NCBI GenBank assembly: GCA_004151065.3
Contig: NWUY0300043093.1
Location: 1-11,411 of the forward strand
Length of the DNA: 11,411 bases
Direction: 5' to 3'
Origin: Larix sibirica
Taxonomy: Eukaryota > Streptophyta > Pinopsida > Pinales > Pinaceae
Of the stretch, positions 1-7,936 are shown in pieces. Position 1 is the first letter of the stretch; each line of letters starts with the position of its first letter. The position numbers and the translations under genes are program-made. The notes under the pieces are model-generated. The model had not been told where the DNA came from. It saw only the letters and a list, made by a program, of their open reading frames with translations, and did not search any database.

Positions 1-270
1 AATCTAAATATTCCATGAAGAATACAATTATGATCTAAATATTCCATGAAGAATTTTAAAATGGAGTTATTATATACCATAACATTGAATAAAAAATAAG
101 ATAAAATAGTACCATAACATTGAATAATAAAAATCACAAAATAAAGAACTACATCCAAAATCTTCAATCGTCAGCCCAGATATAAGAAAGGTACAAGGAA
201 TTTGATAAGTTTCTTCTGAACAATATTCATGGTACGACATTAAAATTGTTACATACTGAATTGGGTACCG
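1..270. repeat. AT-rich spacer with two short direct-repeat pairs
   Basis: This stretch has no credible gene. It holds two perfect direct-repeat pairs. A 22-bp unit beginning ATCTAAATATTCC lies at 2-23 and 33-54, a 31-bp step. An 18-bp unit, TACCATAACATTGAATAA, lies at 75-92 and 110-127, a 35-bp step. Both look like local slippage or tandem duplications. The 3' UTR of the minus-strand gene ending at 271 should lie here. I see no perfect AATAAA signal close to its stop on the minus strand. Confidence 0.8.
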
Positions 271-1034
271 TTACAGACTGAAACATTCACCAAACATGTT
301 TCCATCCGGAGACCTTCTTATTTGTATATTTCCTGTTCCTCCTGGACGAGCAAAGCTGTCAGCCCTGTAAGAAAAGTTGAGATTCCAAGGAAGAGATGGA
401 TTGGCCTGATTATGAGCACTGATCCAAGAATAACTATGGCGAGGAAACGGCTTGGAGTTGGGTTTTCTGGGAAGAATAGGCACCACAATCTCATATTCAT
501 TCAAACTCCATTGCGGGCATCTTGTGTGATCGCCTGTATACTGTTTAACATTCTCTTTCTTCTTCATCGACATTGCAAGTTCTGGAGCAGAAGCTGCATA
601 AATGATATTCTGTATGCCCCATTGATCAGGGTTGTCCATGTCCATGGCCATGTTTGAGAATCTTGGAGAGGAGTACTGTTCATGCTAAAGGAAGGTACAG
701 CCGAGGCATCCATGCATGCTAATAATATACACAGGCTACCACTAGCCGCTACAGTAAACAAATCAACTAACCTGCGCAATGGAAAGAATTCATCCACTTA
801 TCATTATAACATAAGATAATACATGTAATTGTTGACACATATGATGCTGGGGATGATATTCTACCGGGGATATTGAAGAGATTGAAGACGATTTTTGGTA
901 CTGTAGAAATTCGGCGATTGATGGAGAATCGAACCCGAGTCCTTGATGGGCGGCGTGCAGAAAGAACTAAACGGTACTTTGTGTCGAGTACTGAGTGATA
1001 CCGGCCAAAACAAAGAATTGGAAATCGCCGTCAT
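271..1034 (-). CDS. Probable two-exon gene, unknown protein with organelle-type N-terminus
   Basis: I do not recognise this protein. The model joins exon 1 (1034 down to 865, 56 codons plus two bases) to exon 2 (661 down to 271). The donor reads CCCCG|GTAGAA. The acceptor follows the pyrimidine-rich run TACTCCTCTCCAAG, and the phases fit, giving about 186 residues. Residues 1-57 are rich in Ser, Thr, Arg and Lys, nearly free of acidic residues, and contain NFYSTKNR, as in plastid or mitochondrial transit peptides. The exon 2 part begins FSNMAMDMDNPDQWG, is soluble-looking, Asn/Pro-rich and ends GECFSL. A TATA-like box 150 bases upstream and a CCAAT box support this start. The 126-codon open frame in exon 2 is the strongest part; the exon 1 join is inferred. 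An alternative exon 2 in another frame (771 down to 564) also splices in phase, so the product is uncertain. Confidence 0.42.
564..771 (-). other. Alternative second exon for the minus-strand gene (hydrophobic segment)
   Basis: An excellent acceptor (TTCTTTCCATTGCGCAG, AG at 773-772) opens a competing exon 2 that joins exon 1 (1034-865) in phase and completes an Arg codon. It would add 68 residues, for a total of about 125. It starts LVDLFTVAASGSLCILLACM, which could be a membrane span or thylakoid-type signal, followed by ASAVPSF, which resembles an A-x-A cleavage site. The rest (QDSQTWPWTWTT...) reads over the other model's exon 2 in another frame and looks less protein-like. The two acceptors could mean alternative splicing, or one is unused. 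Only transcript data can decide. Confidence 0.25.
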
Positions 1035-1118
1035 CTGATCTGATAGAAATTCGATTCAATAGTTGTGGGCACTGGGGAGGCAGGAGGGTACCGTAGTATT
1101 TTAGGGAAAGTAAATCAG

Positions 1119-1193
1119 ATTGGTTGGCTCTCAGGCGAAAGGCCTTCAAACTGAAAAAACATTCTCCAGAATCCAGATATTAAGTGTATATAT
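1119..1193 (-). promoter_or_regulatory. Candidate core promoter (TATA and CCAAT) of the 271-1034 gene
   Basis: Read on the minus strand, a TATA-like box (TATATACAC, 1193-1185) lies about 150 bases upstream of the ATG at 1034. That would place transcription start near 1155 and give a 5' UTR of about 120 bases. A CCAAT motif (1123-1119) lies downstream of the TATA box, so it would fall in the leader rather than at the usual upstream position. The call rests on motif and spacing only. Confidence 0.35.
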
Positions 1194-1224
1194 TAAGTTT
1201 CAGACCCGTCAGTGTATGTACTGC

Positions 1225-1282
1225 AATCCTAGATTCCTACGCCTACCCTGAGTCTAAATCTAATCCTAGATTCCTACGCCTA
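1225..1282. repeat. Perfect 21-bp direct repeat upstream of the TATA-like box
   Basis: The 21-base unit beginning AATCCTAGATTCC occurs exactly at 1225-1245 and 1262-1282, a 37-bp step. It sits 30-100 bases upstream of the minus-strand TATA-like box. It could be a duplicated cis-element or a plain tandem duplication. Confidence 0.85.
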
Positions 1283-1332
1283 AAGTCAAGAGTAAATGGT
1301 GTTTGAGTTGTACTAGTTGTATTTTGGGTAGT

Positions 1333-1443
1333 ACAAGTTTAATAGGATCCGAACAAAACTTGTAAGTTCATCATTGTGATTTGGCGTCTTGTCATTTCAA
1401 TTTTGCAAGATGCCAAATTAAATCAGAATGACAAATCAGAATC
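1333..1443. repeat. Foldback (hairpin) cluster
   Basis: The left arm 1371-1391 (TCATTGTGATTTGGCGTCTTG) pairs with 1406-1431 at 19 of 21 positions if a five-base bulge is allowed on the right arm. The loop is 14 bases. The inner part is a 12-bp stem with a single G-T pair. Just upstream, ACAAGTTT at 1333-1340 pairs perfectly with AAACTTGT at 1356-1363. The decamer AAATCAGAAT is repeated directly at 1420-1429 and 1434-1443. This could be a MITE remnant or a small-RNA-type foldback. Confidence 0.6.
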
Positions 1444-2385
1444 GCAAGCGTGTGTTGTTGTCTGGACAATAATTTAGTTTAGTCAAAACAATAGAGCTAT
1501 GTTAACATTCAATACTAAGACTAGGACGGGTGGTCCGTTGGTGGGGATAGATGAATTTTATTCTATCCACCCGATTTCAATTCTGTTGAAACATCTTTTG
1601 GCTTGGATGACCCGTAAGAAAAATACTCTCTTGATATTCATTTAATTGAGTAAAAAAACTACTAATTTCAGTTCAATATTACTAAATACATATTTAGTAT
1701 AAACTATTCTAAATATTCTCTATAAAAATGTATATTTTGATAATGTTTTACAAAATTTCAAAAATCTATCTTCCATATTAACCCTAGCTAAGTGGTCCTC
1801 TCAATTAAGCTTTCATAAGGTGGCTGTAATTTTCATGATTAAGAAAAAAACATACTAATACCCATGTATCTATCCAATAGTTCTAAATTTTGATGTGAGG
1901 TATAAAAGGTAAACAAGGCAGATGGAAGCAGAGCTTCCAGTCCCTGCCAAAACTAAAAGCAAAATTACCAAGTCCTTCATTTGCTCTGCAATAGTTTTTG
2001 GGGATTTATCTTAGATTAGTTGATCTAGCCATCAAAGAGCTATAAGCACCCTTACAGGTCCATATCGATAGCTTGTAAGGCATAGCATGTTCTTCTTGGG
2101 AGTGATGCAGAAGTAATAGACCTATATTAAGATCCATAGCTTGTTGATTCATAACTATATAAGTAAGTTCGAGAGCCATTAACCCACCCAATGTACCTTC
2201 CAGGTCGATAGGCATAGCGAACTGATTCGGGACCACCAAAAACAAAGGTAGCTAGAGGGAAGCTAGGGGCTGTCGAACAAATGAGAGAGGACAACCACGC
2301 GCAAACCTAGTCTAATTCCACCCTAGAATTCTTAGTTTTCATGGATCGATGAGTTCTTGGATTTCAGTGAGCATCATGGATTGAG
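1444..2385. other. Non-coding spacer
   Basis: I see no gene here. There is a bulged inverted repeat near 1540-1572 (GGTGG..ATAG against CTATCCACC). A 79-codon minus-strand open frame at 2006-2245 has no recognisable domain. It could be a decayed transposon exon, but I cannot support a call. Confidence 0.5.
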
Positions 2386-3838
2386 GTGATGAGACACCTA
2401 GTTACCATGCAATTTCAAAGCAGACACAAATTCATTAAAAAGAGTTGGCACATAAATCAAACTTCTCGTCCGGCTCACTTAGAACCAGTCACTTTTTTGA
2501 AATGCTATACACCTCCACTTGTTTACATCTCTGGTTACCTTTTTCTTTTGTTAAGACTTGTTTATTTTAAGGAACAGTGTGGCGGTTAAAATTCATGGAA
2601 CAAAAATGCATGAACGCTAGTTTATTTCCATGCAATCTGTCACAAGATTATATGAAATCCAACCAAATGTCTCGTGATAGTCGTGTTTGCATGGTTTTAT
2701 ATGAACTTATGTCACAAATGAACAAGTGGAAAGAACACTTTTGAGCTATTTCTATGTCACACTGTTGTATCTTCCTGAGCACCGACATCCCTTTTGATTG
2801 TTGTCAAGAATAATTTTGTATCATGGAGGAGGGATCTACACACTAATCACCATTTTCGGGTTGAGAGCAGCAAGGTCGAGGGCTCTTGTTTATTTACTTT
2901 TCTATTATTTTTAGAAACAAGTAATTATGAGTGCAAGAAGTACTACTGATGCCATTAGTATGCATTAATGGAAGAACAACTACCGATACCATTAATCTGC
3001 GTCACTTAATGAGAAATTACCAAAGCCAATGTTCGAGTGTGAGCAAGGGTAATGTATCATTCTCTAGTGAAAACGTAATAGCCTTAATAAAGTGTGGCTC
3101 TTCATAATCCTAGTTTGATCCATGAGGTCTAAGATTTACTACAAGGTTACATATTAATCACGGAGCGTATTACTTCTGAGTATGCCACTACCTGTTAGTA
3201 ATTATGGTATTACAATGATAATGATAGAAAAGTAAGAGTAATTTAACCTTTTGAAGAAGTCGTAAAGTCATGATTGCTCTCTATATAGTTGACACACTCT
3301 ACATTTTGTCAGTTTGGTTTATTATTTGCATTAACTTTTTACTTCAATAGTACCTTGCCTTTTTTATCCTCTTGTCTTAACTTTTCTACTGTTTTAAAAT
3401 ACTATTTCTTTTGTACATCATACAAATTTATAAAATTAAAAAATATCAAATTTATATTTAGAACAAAAAAATGGCCGCATCCTGCTTCTTGTGGTTGTCA
3501 TAATGGCCTTTGTTTTTTATAAAATTGAAGTAACATGTAATAGATTAAGATTCACTTTATTTATATTTTTTTATTCATAACAAAAACCGTGTTATCCTAA
3601 ATAGCATGGTTCATATTTATAACATAAAATTTGCAATAGTGCAAACACCCAAATATTTACTGTTCAATTTATAAACGATAAAACGGTTAACAAATAAACA
3701 AATATTTGAATTATGTCACATATGTTGGCTCACCTGGAGTGAAAGAGCCCTAGGCACTTTTGATAAGGATTATTAGTATAATTACTATAGCCTTTTTACA
3801 TCTCTGCATTTATCTACAAAACCCAGACTATCCAGTAA
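2386..3838. other. Long AT-rich spacer, no supported gene
   Basis: There are no recognisable domains or splice-consistent exons on either strand. Open frames at 2386-2589 and 3289-3522 are short, have biased composition and are judged to be chance. Small hairpins occur: CTTGTTT/AAACAAG at 2885-2891/2915-2921, and CCATTA/TAATGG near 2953-2972. Confidence 0.55.
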
Positions 3839-4006
3839 ATGGCAATAGGACTAATACATGTAAGTGTTAAACATATTGTGGAGAAGTTTGCGAAGCTAGT
3901 GAAACACAAGATCTCTTCTCAGAGGCATAATGATGCCCAAATTGGTGATCAACGTCTAATCATGGATGATGAATGTGAATGGCCCTATGATGAAGATGAA
4001 CCATAA
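3839..4006 (+). CDS. Doubtful small ORF, 55 residues, acidic C-terminus
   Basis: I do not recognise this ORF. It starts MAIGLIHVSVKHIVEKFAK, passes through a basic, polar middle and ends in a strongly acidic tail (MDDECEWPYDEDEP). The switch from basic to acidic and the lack of low-complexity sequence make it look more protein-like than the surrounding AT-rich spacer. It has no visible promoter, signal peptide or membrane segment. It lies 47 bases from the stop of the convergent small membrane-protein gene on the minus strand, so it could be transcribed as that gene's 3' UTR antisense. It may be a gene fragment, a micro-protein or chance. Confidence 0.2.
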   Translation: MAIGLIHVSVKHIVEKFAKLVKHKISSQRHNDAQIGDQRLIMDDECEWPYDEDEP

Positions 4007-4053
4007 AGAAAAATTGATGTGGGTTCCACCACCAGGAAGGTCCGCGGAAAGAA

Positions 4054-5232
4054 CTAAAGTCGTCCAACCATATTGCAAACCTGCTCAAGTGCCCTTAATT
4101 CTTCAAAGTCGGCACTGAAACTCTGTAGGGAAACAAAATAGTGAGAGTGTTAGATCCATAACATAAATTAAATAAAATCACTCAAAGCAAGGAAGCTCAT
4201 ACATATAAGCAAAGCCCCAAAGAAATTGAGAAGTGGTTTTAATTTACAATACTAGAAATATTTTCAATGAAATCCTTTTTCTTTGATACAAGAAACCCGT
4301 CATAGTTTTTTATGAGCACAACAAAGAAAAATGATATCGACATTCAAATCCACATAGCCCATTCAGGAAAAGCATATGGTACAGGACATGAGATTCTATA
4401 AGGTTAATGCACACTTCATCTAGTAACGGAGGTTTGGAATCATGACTCGAATAATATAGAGCAAATAGGGTTCTTTTCATGTTAAGGCTGCAAGACCATC
4501 TCGTAAACCAATCAAATCTATAAATTTAAATAAGCACGCCAACAACAAAGACAGGGGCAAATAACCAAATATCTAAGACTTGAGAGCAAATAAGAAAGAG
4601 AGTACTTTCCAAAGGTAGTAGAGAAATCAATGAGTCTATCAGCTAGAAATACTAGAGATGCTACCACTGAAATCAGGAGGAGACCGGTAACAGTAGCAGG
4701 CATCTGCAATGGACAACCCCGCCCTTTCATTGCACTGCACATTGTAAATTTCTAATCATGCATATTCAAACAGATCCAACAAAGGAGCTGTAATTCATCC
4801 CATTGGCACATAAATGCAACATATGCATAGAAGATTGGCTGCCTTGGAAACCATACCTAAGCTCTCCCAAGAAAAACCAGTGGAAAAGAAAAATGGGAAA
4901 AGGAGCAATTATTCAGATTCTACAGGCGGTTTTTCTCATCCGTCCAGCCAGAGGATAGTAGTAAACCAACGCTCTGAGAATGTCGAATAACGTGGGCTAG
5001 ATCTACATGGTTTGCTAAACAAGAAGCATAACATGGCTGGATGGATCTGCATGGTGGGATGGATAACATGGTTTACAACAACTCCCTCCTGGTCGTGGCG
5101 CATTCCCTACTCATATTCCTGCATGTCCATGTCCACGTGCTGCTGCGTCCTCTTCCATGCTCCTGCTCGAAGTGTTAGATGTCGGAAGGAAAAAGCATGG
5201 AGCCCAGAATCCTCGGGAAAAGGTCAAATAAG
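4054..5232 (-). CDS. Probable spliced gene for a small single-pass membrane protein
   Basis: I do not recognise this family. The coding part joins 4703-4606 to 4120-4054. The first coding exon starts with ATG directly after the acceptor GGTTGTCCATTGCAG, so a 5' UTR intron lies upstream. It encodes a hydrophobic helix (residues about 5-21, GLLLISVVASLVFLA) followed by DRLIDFSTTFG, and ends at a donor (GGAAA|GTACTC). The 485-bp intron ends in a pyrimidine-rich tract, TTTGTTTCCCTACAGAG. Taking the second AG keeps the frame and gives FSADFEELRALEQVCNMVGRL, an amphipathic, coiled-coil-like tail, for 54 residues in total. Taking the first AG changes frame and ends after VSVPTLKN. The 5' exon is placed between a TATA-like box at 5266-5260 and about 5090, but its donor is unclear. 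Span and product are inferred. It could instead be an internal part of a larger gene. Confidence 0.42.
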
Positions 5233-5244
5233 GCTTCCAAAATG

Positions 5245-5268
5245 GTGATTGGTCAGAGGTAAATATAC
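5245..5268 (-). promoter_or_regulatory. Candidate core promoter of the small membrane-protein gene
   Basis: On the minus strand a TATA-like sequence (GTATATTTA, 5268-5260) is followed by CCAATCACC (about 5254-5246). Transcription would start near 5232. The TATA-like box touches a perfect hairpin at 5267-5284. Evidence is motif-only. Confidence 0.3.
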
Positions 5269-5284
5269 CTAAGAAAACTTAGGT
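5267..5284. repeat. Perfect 7-bp stem, 4-base loop hairpin
   Basis: ACCTAAG (5267-5273) and CTTAGGT (5278-5284) are exact inverted copies around AAAA. The hairpin borders the TATA-like box of the minus-strand gene. Confidence 0.7.
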
Positions 5285-5880
5285 TAAAATGCATTGGTTT
5301 TGCCAAAGATTAATACTAATTTCGGCAAGCCGATTCCTATATTCCCTATTGCTTGGCAGACCGACAGGGACTAATAATAATAATAGTTATTAAAAATGAA
5401 AAAAAAAAATAAAATTAAATCATTTATCAATTTAAATACAAGAATTGTATGACGACCACTCCTTCTCATTTAGACATAAAAAATAATTTCACCTGCATAA
5501 ATGGTATCGTAAGTAAAACCCAATTACTACAAGTCAAATGTCAAACCATGTTGTTCAATGATCTCAACATGTATTGACTACACAGTGAACATGGAAAGCT
5601 TATGTGCACCCAAAAAAGTAGCATCAAAAGTAAAACAAGGCTACATGGTAGCGGATACCTGTCGTGTAACCTTTAATTTAAAAGTCAAAGTTATTAGTTT
5701 GCATGCCATTGCATAGCATTCAGAAGCCATATCTTGATGATAGATGACAATGGGCATTGAATCTATCGATGTTATGCATTAACATTGAAGTATTGTAAAT
5801 TTATATTAATATGCATTTATTGTTGATTTATAGCACAAAAGACATAATGGTTCTCGGTTGGATTTCCATTTATAGTCATA
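5285..5880. other. AT-rich spacer with short simple repeats
   Basis: No gene is seen. The stretch contains a small (AAT)n tract near 5371-5384, an A-rich run near 5396-5412, and a TCGGC-AA-GCCGA palindrome near 5322-5333. A TGCCAA/TTGGCA pair flanks that palindrome. Confidence 0.5.
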
Positions 5881-6014
5881 TACAATTCATATTTATGTAA
5901 GTTTGAAATTAATGATGCTTAAACCCTCAAGCATCGTGATTATATTACAATTCATATTTATGTAAGTTTTAAATCAATGATGCTTAAACCCTTAAGCATT
6001 AAGTGTGATTATAT
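5881..6014. repeat. 65-bp tandem duplication with a hairpin in each copy
   Basis: Copy 1 (5881-5945) and copy 2 (5946-6014) both start TACAATTCATATTTATGTAA and end GTGATTATAT. They differ by a few substitutions and a small insertion. Each holds a foldback: GATGCTT/AAGCATC at 5914-5920/5929-5935 in copy 1, and the longer perfect ATGCTTAA/TTAAGCAT at 5980-5987/5992-5999 in copy 2. Copy 2 ends exactly where LINE-derived sequence begins. Confidence 0.85.
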
Positions 6015-6203
6015 TGGTTTTGCAGAGGAATTCTCAAAAACATATCCTTCGATCATATATACAAACAACACAATTCAAAGGCAAACTGGCTTTCTAAAGA
6101 AGCATACCAGGGAAATGAAGGTGTTTTATTTTGGGATGATCTAGTTATTGATCATGGTTCAGTGAGAATCCTTGATCACTATTTATGTTCATTTTTGGTA
6201 TAG
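6015..6203 (+). pseudogene. LINE ORF2 C-terminal remnant, end of RNase H domain
   Basis: About 62 residues remain in one open frame. The stretch HIYKQHNSKANWLSKEA matches the end of the RNase H domain in plant LINE ORF2 proteins, where a His-x-x-Arg-x-x-Asn-x-x-Ala-Asp-x-Leu pattern is usual. Here the pattern's Arg has become Lys and its Asp is Asn. It is followed by GNEGVLFWDDL and a natural stop. The reverse transcriptase and the rest of the RNase H domain are missing because of 5' truncation, so it cannot be functional. Confidence 0.75.
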
Positions 6204-6393
6204 GTCCAAAATGCTGTAGTTTTTTTGAAGTTTTTTGAACGTCAAGTTGTGGAATGACAAGGAGAATTTAAGAATGATAGTATATGATATGTAATGTTTT
6301 TTAAGTTGTTTTTATCGACTTAATCTTTTTGTACTATTTGATTCACATAATGAATAATGAATAGCAATAATATTGTTTTTTCCGAAAAAAAAA
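6015..6393 (+). mobile_element. 5'-truncated LINE (L1-type), 3' end with poly(A)
   Basis: This is the last part of a plant non-LTR retrotransposon. It holds the C-terminal end of ORF2 up to the stop at 6201-6203, a 3' UTR of about 180 bases, and a nine-A tail at 6385-6393. The terminal stretch (about 6280-6393) matches a second copy at 7806-7920, including GTACTATTTGATTCACATAA and TTTTTTCCG before the A tail. Severe 5' truncation is normal for LINE insertion by target-primed reverse transcription. I could not find a clear target-site duplication; ATATTG occurs at both edges but is too short to trust. It lies directly upstream of the phosphate-transporter 5' region. Confidence 0.82.
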
Positions 6394-7355
6394 TATTGTT
6401 GTTTAGCTGCATGATATCTTTGTCTCGTGGGTATGTTTTATATAATGTTTATTGGCTTTTGGATAATGGAATTTGAGAATCAAGTGGGACCAGGTTTCTC
6501 TATAATATGTGGCTGGAGTTGCGTGGGTCAAGAATAAATCTGCGAGGACTCAGTTAAGTTGAAAGTCCTTTGTTCTACCGAATGAAGAGAAAATAACGTA
6601 GGGATCTCATACATTTTTACCTTTGTCGAATGAAGTGTGTTGTTTCACCCCTCTTTTGCGCTGGCTTTGGCTTCTAGAATCGAAGAATGGCCATAGATCA
6701 TGGGCTCTATATGTGAATTTAGGGTAGGCGTCGAATATGTGAGTTTTTTTTCTTTGGCTTTCTCCGCAGCTTGCCTTACTTTTAGATGGCTTTGTGGATA
6801 CGGATTTTGAGTTTATCCTTTCCCCATTTTTCGCTGCCTTCTAATTTATAGGATTTAGTTTACTTCTTTGAAGAATCTCGCGGGATGAAATTGATGGCTC
6901 TTGTTTGGTAGTTTTGAATTTCTTTTCTATTTAGTTGAAGGTCAACGCTTCCGAAATTTTTGTCTGATGTTCCAAAATTGTCCCTATCGATGCACACCGA
7001 TCCTGTTTCATTTTCGCATCCTTTTGCAAATTCTCTCATCTTTCAATTCTCATGACTAGTTTCATTGTTAAATTTAGTCCTGCTGGAGAATTCGCCGTGA
7101 AATAGTTTTTAAATCTGCCGATTGCCAGCACGAAAATTGTTTGAAAGTAGCTTGTTTTTAGATGCAAGCCGTGCAGCCTTATGAAATATTTGTAATGTCC
7201 TCATAATGTCTAGGCTTCCATGTTTAATTTCACTTGTTCTGTTTTCTAATTTTTTGAAAGCGTTGACAAAGCCGACGAGTTTTAATAAATTGTGCCTTGT
7301 GCTCTGCAGTAGTGAAAATATTTTTAGAAGAAAGTTTGGGAACAGGGCTGGCATC
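6394..7355 (+). promoter_or_regulatory. PHT1 upstream region with probable 5'-UTR intron
   Basis: This non-coding stretch runs from the LINE tail to the PHT1 start. TATA-like sequences occur at about 6436-6446 (TTTATATAATG) and 6499-6508 (CTATAATATG). A strong splice acceptor, CCTTGTGCTCTGCAG, ends at 7309, 46 bases before the ATG. A 5'-UTR intron is common in PHT1 genes, but the donor is not clear here. GAATATGT at 6733-6740 matches the PHR1-binding site GNATATNC at seven of eight positions. The frame is open from 7206, but those upstream codons look like intron, not protein. The element CCTTTGT..CGAATGAAG occurs twice in imperfect form near 6570-6640. Confidence 0.5.
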
Positions 7356-7781
7356 ATGGAGAAAACTCCAGTGGCAGTATTAAATGCACTGGACCTGGAA
7401 AAAATGCAATGGTACCACTTTACCGCAGTCTTTATTGCAGGTATGGGTTTCTTCAGTGATGCCTATGACTTGTTCTGCATCTCCACTGTCACTAAGCTCC
7501 TTGGAAGGATCTATTACTTCAATTCAACCAGCAAGAGACCCGGTTCTCTGCCTCCAAATGTGTTTGCTGCGGTGAGCCTAGTGGCCTTGTGTGGAACATT
7601 TGCTGGGCAACTTTTCTTTGGTTGGATGGGCGACAAAATGAGACGAAAGAAATTCTATGGATTAGCGCTTATGCTCATGGTCGTTACCTCCATAGCATCC
7701 GATCTTTCTTTTGGTAGGACAACTAAATCTGTAATGACCACGCTCTGTTTTTTTAGATTCTGGCTCAGCTTCGGCTGTTAA
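7356..7781 (+). pseudogene. PHT1-like: PHT1-family phosphate transporter, N-terminal part only
   Basis: PHT1 proteins are plasma-membrane H+/phosphate symporters of the major facilitator superfamily, used for Pi uptake and transfer, with about 520-540 residues and 12 helices. Here 141 residues are readable. [20 protein letters not shown] is the cytosolic start. Helix 1 contains [14 protein letters not shown] (28-41). A loop [12 protein letters not shown] (45-56) and GSLPPNV follow. Helix 2 includes [13 protein letters not shown] (78-90), then the MFS loop [11 protein letters not shown] (92-102), helix 3, and the start of helix 4 ([15 protein letters not shown], 126-140). The stop comes just before the family signature GGDYPLSATIMSE. 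In the motif A loop the usual Gly before Arg-Lys-Lys is Arg (R96). The start is fixed by homology and by the 5' acceptor at 7308-7309. Either the gene is truncated here, or 7777 begins an intron (GT) and the rest lies beyond the window. Confidence 0.93.
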
Positions 7782-7791
7782 TAATCAAACA

Positions 7792-7936
7792 AAATGAAAA
7801 CCCTAATTTATNAATATATGACTTGTAATGCTTTTTAAGTTGTTTTCATCAACATTTTTGTACTATTTGATTCACATAATGAATACCAATAGTATGTTTT
7901 TTTCCGCTGAAAAAAAAAAAGGTGAATGTGGATTTT
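7792..7936 (+). mobile_element. Very short 5'-truncated LINE 3' tail with poly(A)
   Basis: Positions about 7806-7920 match the 3' UTR end of the LINE copy at 6280-6393, including TTTTTAAGTTGTTTT, the exact block TTTTTGTACTATTTGATTCA and the pre-tail TTTTTTTCCG. An 11-A tail lies at 7910-7920. Differences are small indels and substitutions, so the two are separate insertions of one family. A likely target-site duplication is GTTAATAATCAAACA (7777-7791) against GTTAAT...ATCAAACA (7937-7942 and 7950-7957, split by seven bases). This sets the element limits given. The N at 7812 lies at the 5' edge of the match. Confidence 0.75.

Noticed and set aside
322-657. 111-codon plus-strand open frame
   Set aside because: It is the shadow of the minus-strand exon, which has splice and promoter support; no domain is visible.
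913-1029. tRNA-like pattern on the minus strand: GGTTCGATTC (B-box-like) with GGCGATT/AATCGCC as an acceptor-type stem
   Set aside because: The span is 117 bases, the T-stem pairs poorly, no D-arm or anticodon arm is seen, and the stretch is better explained as a coding exon.
2006-2245. 79-codon minus-strand open frame
   Set aside because: No recognisable domain, splice site or promoter; could be a transposon remnant but nothing shows it.
3289-3522. 77-codon plus-strand open frame rich in Phe, Lys and Cys
   Set aside because: Composition follows the T/A-rich DNA; no start context or similarity that I recognise.
5012-5248. 78-codon plus-strand frame rich in Trp, Cys and Ser
   Set aside because: Lies antisense to the probable 5' exon of the minus-strand gene and has repetitive CATGTCCATG-like sequence; no domain.
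5300-5370. CACTA-like subterminal motifs (CGGCAAGCCGA, GCTTGGCAGACCGACAGG)
   Set aside because: Only two loose motifs, no CACTA terminus or target duplication seen.
7206-7355. N-terminal extension of the PHT1 frame by 50 residues
   Set aside because: A strong splice acceptor at 7308-7309 lies inside it, and PHT1 proteins start close to the ALD motif, as the ATG at 7356 does.
6015-7936. LINE 3' transduction of the PHT1 segment
   Set aside because: A transduced segment would end in its own A tail, not in a second LINE 3' UTR; two independent insertions explain the layout better.
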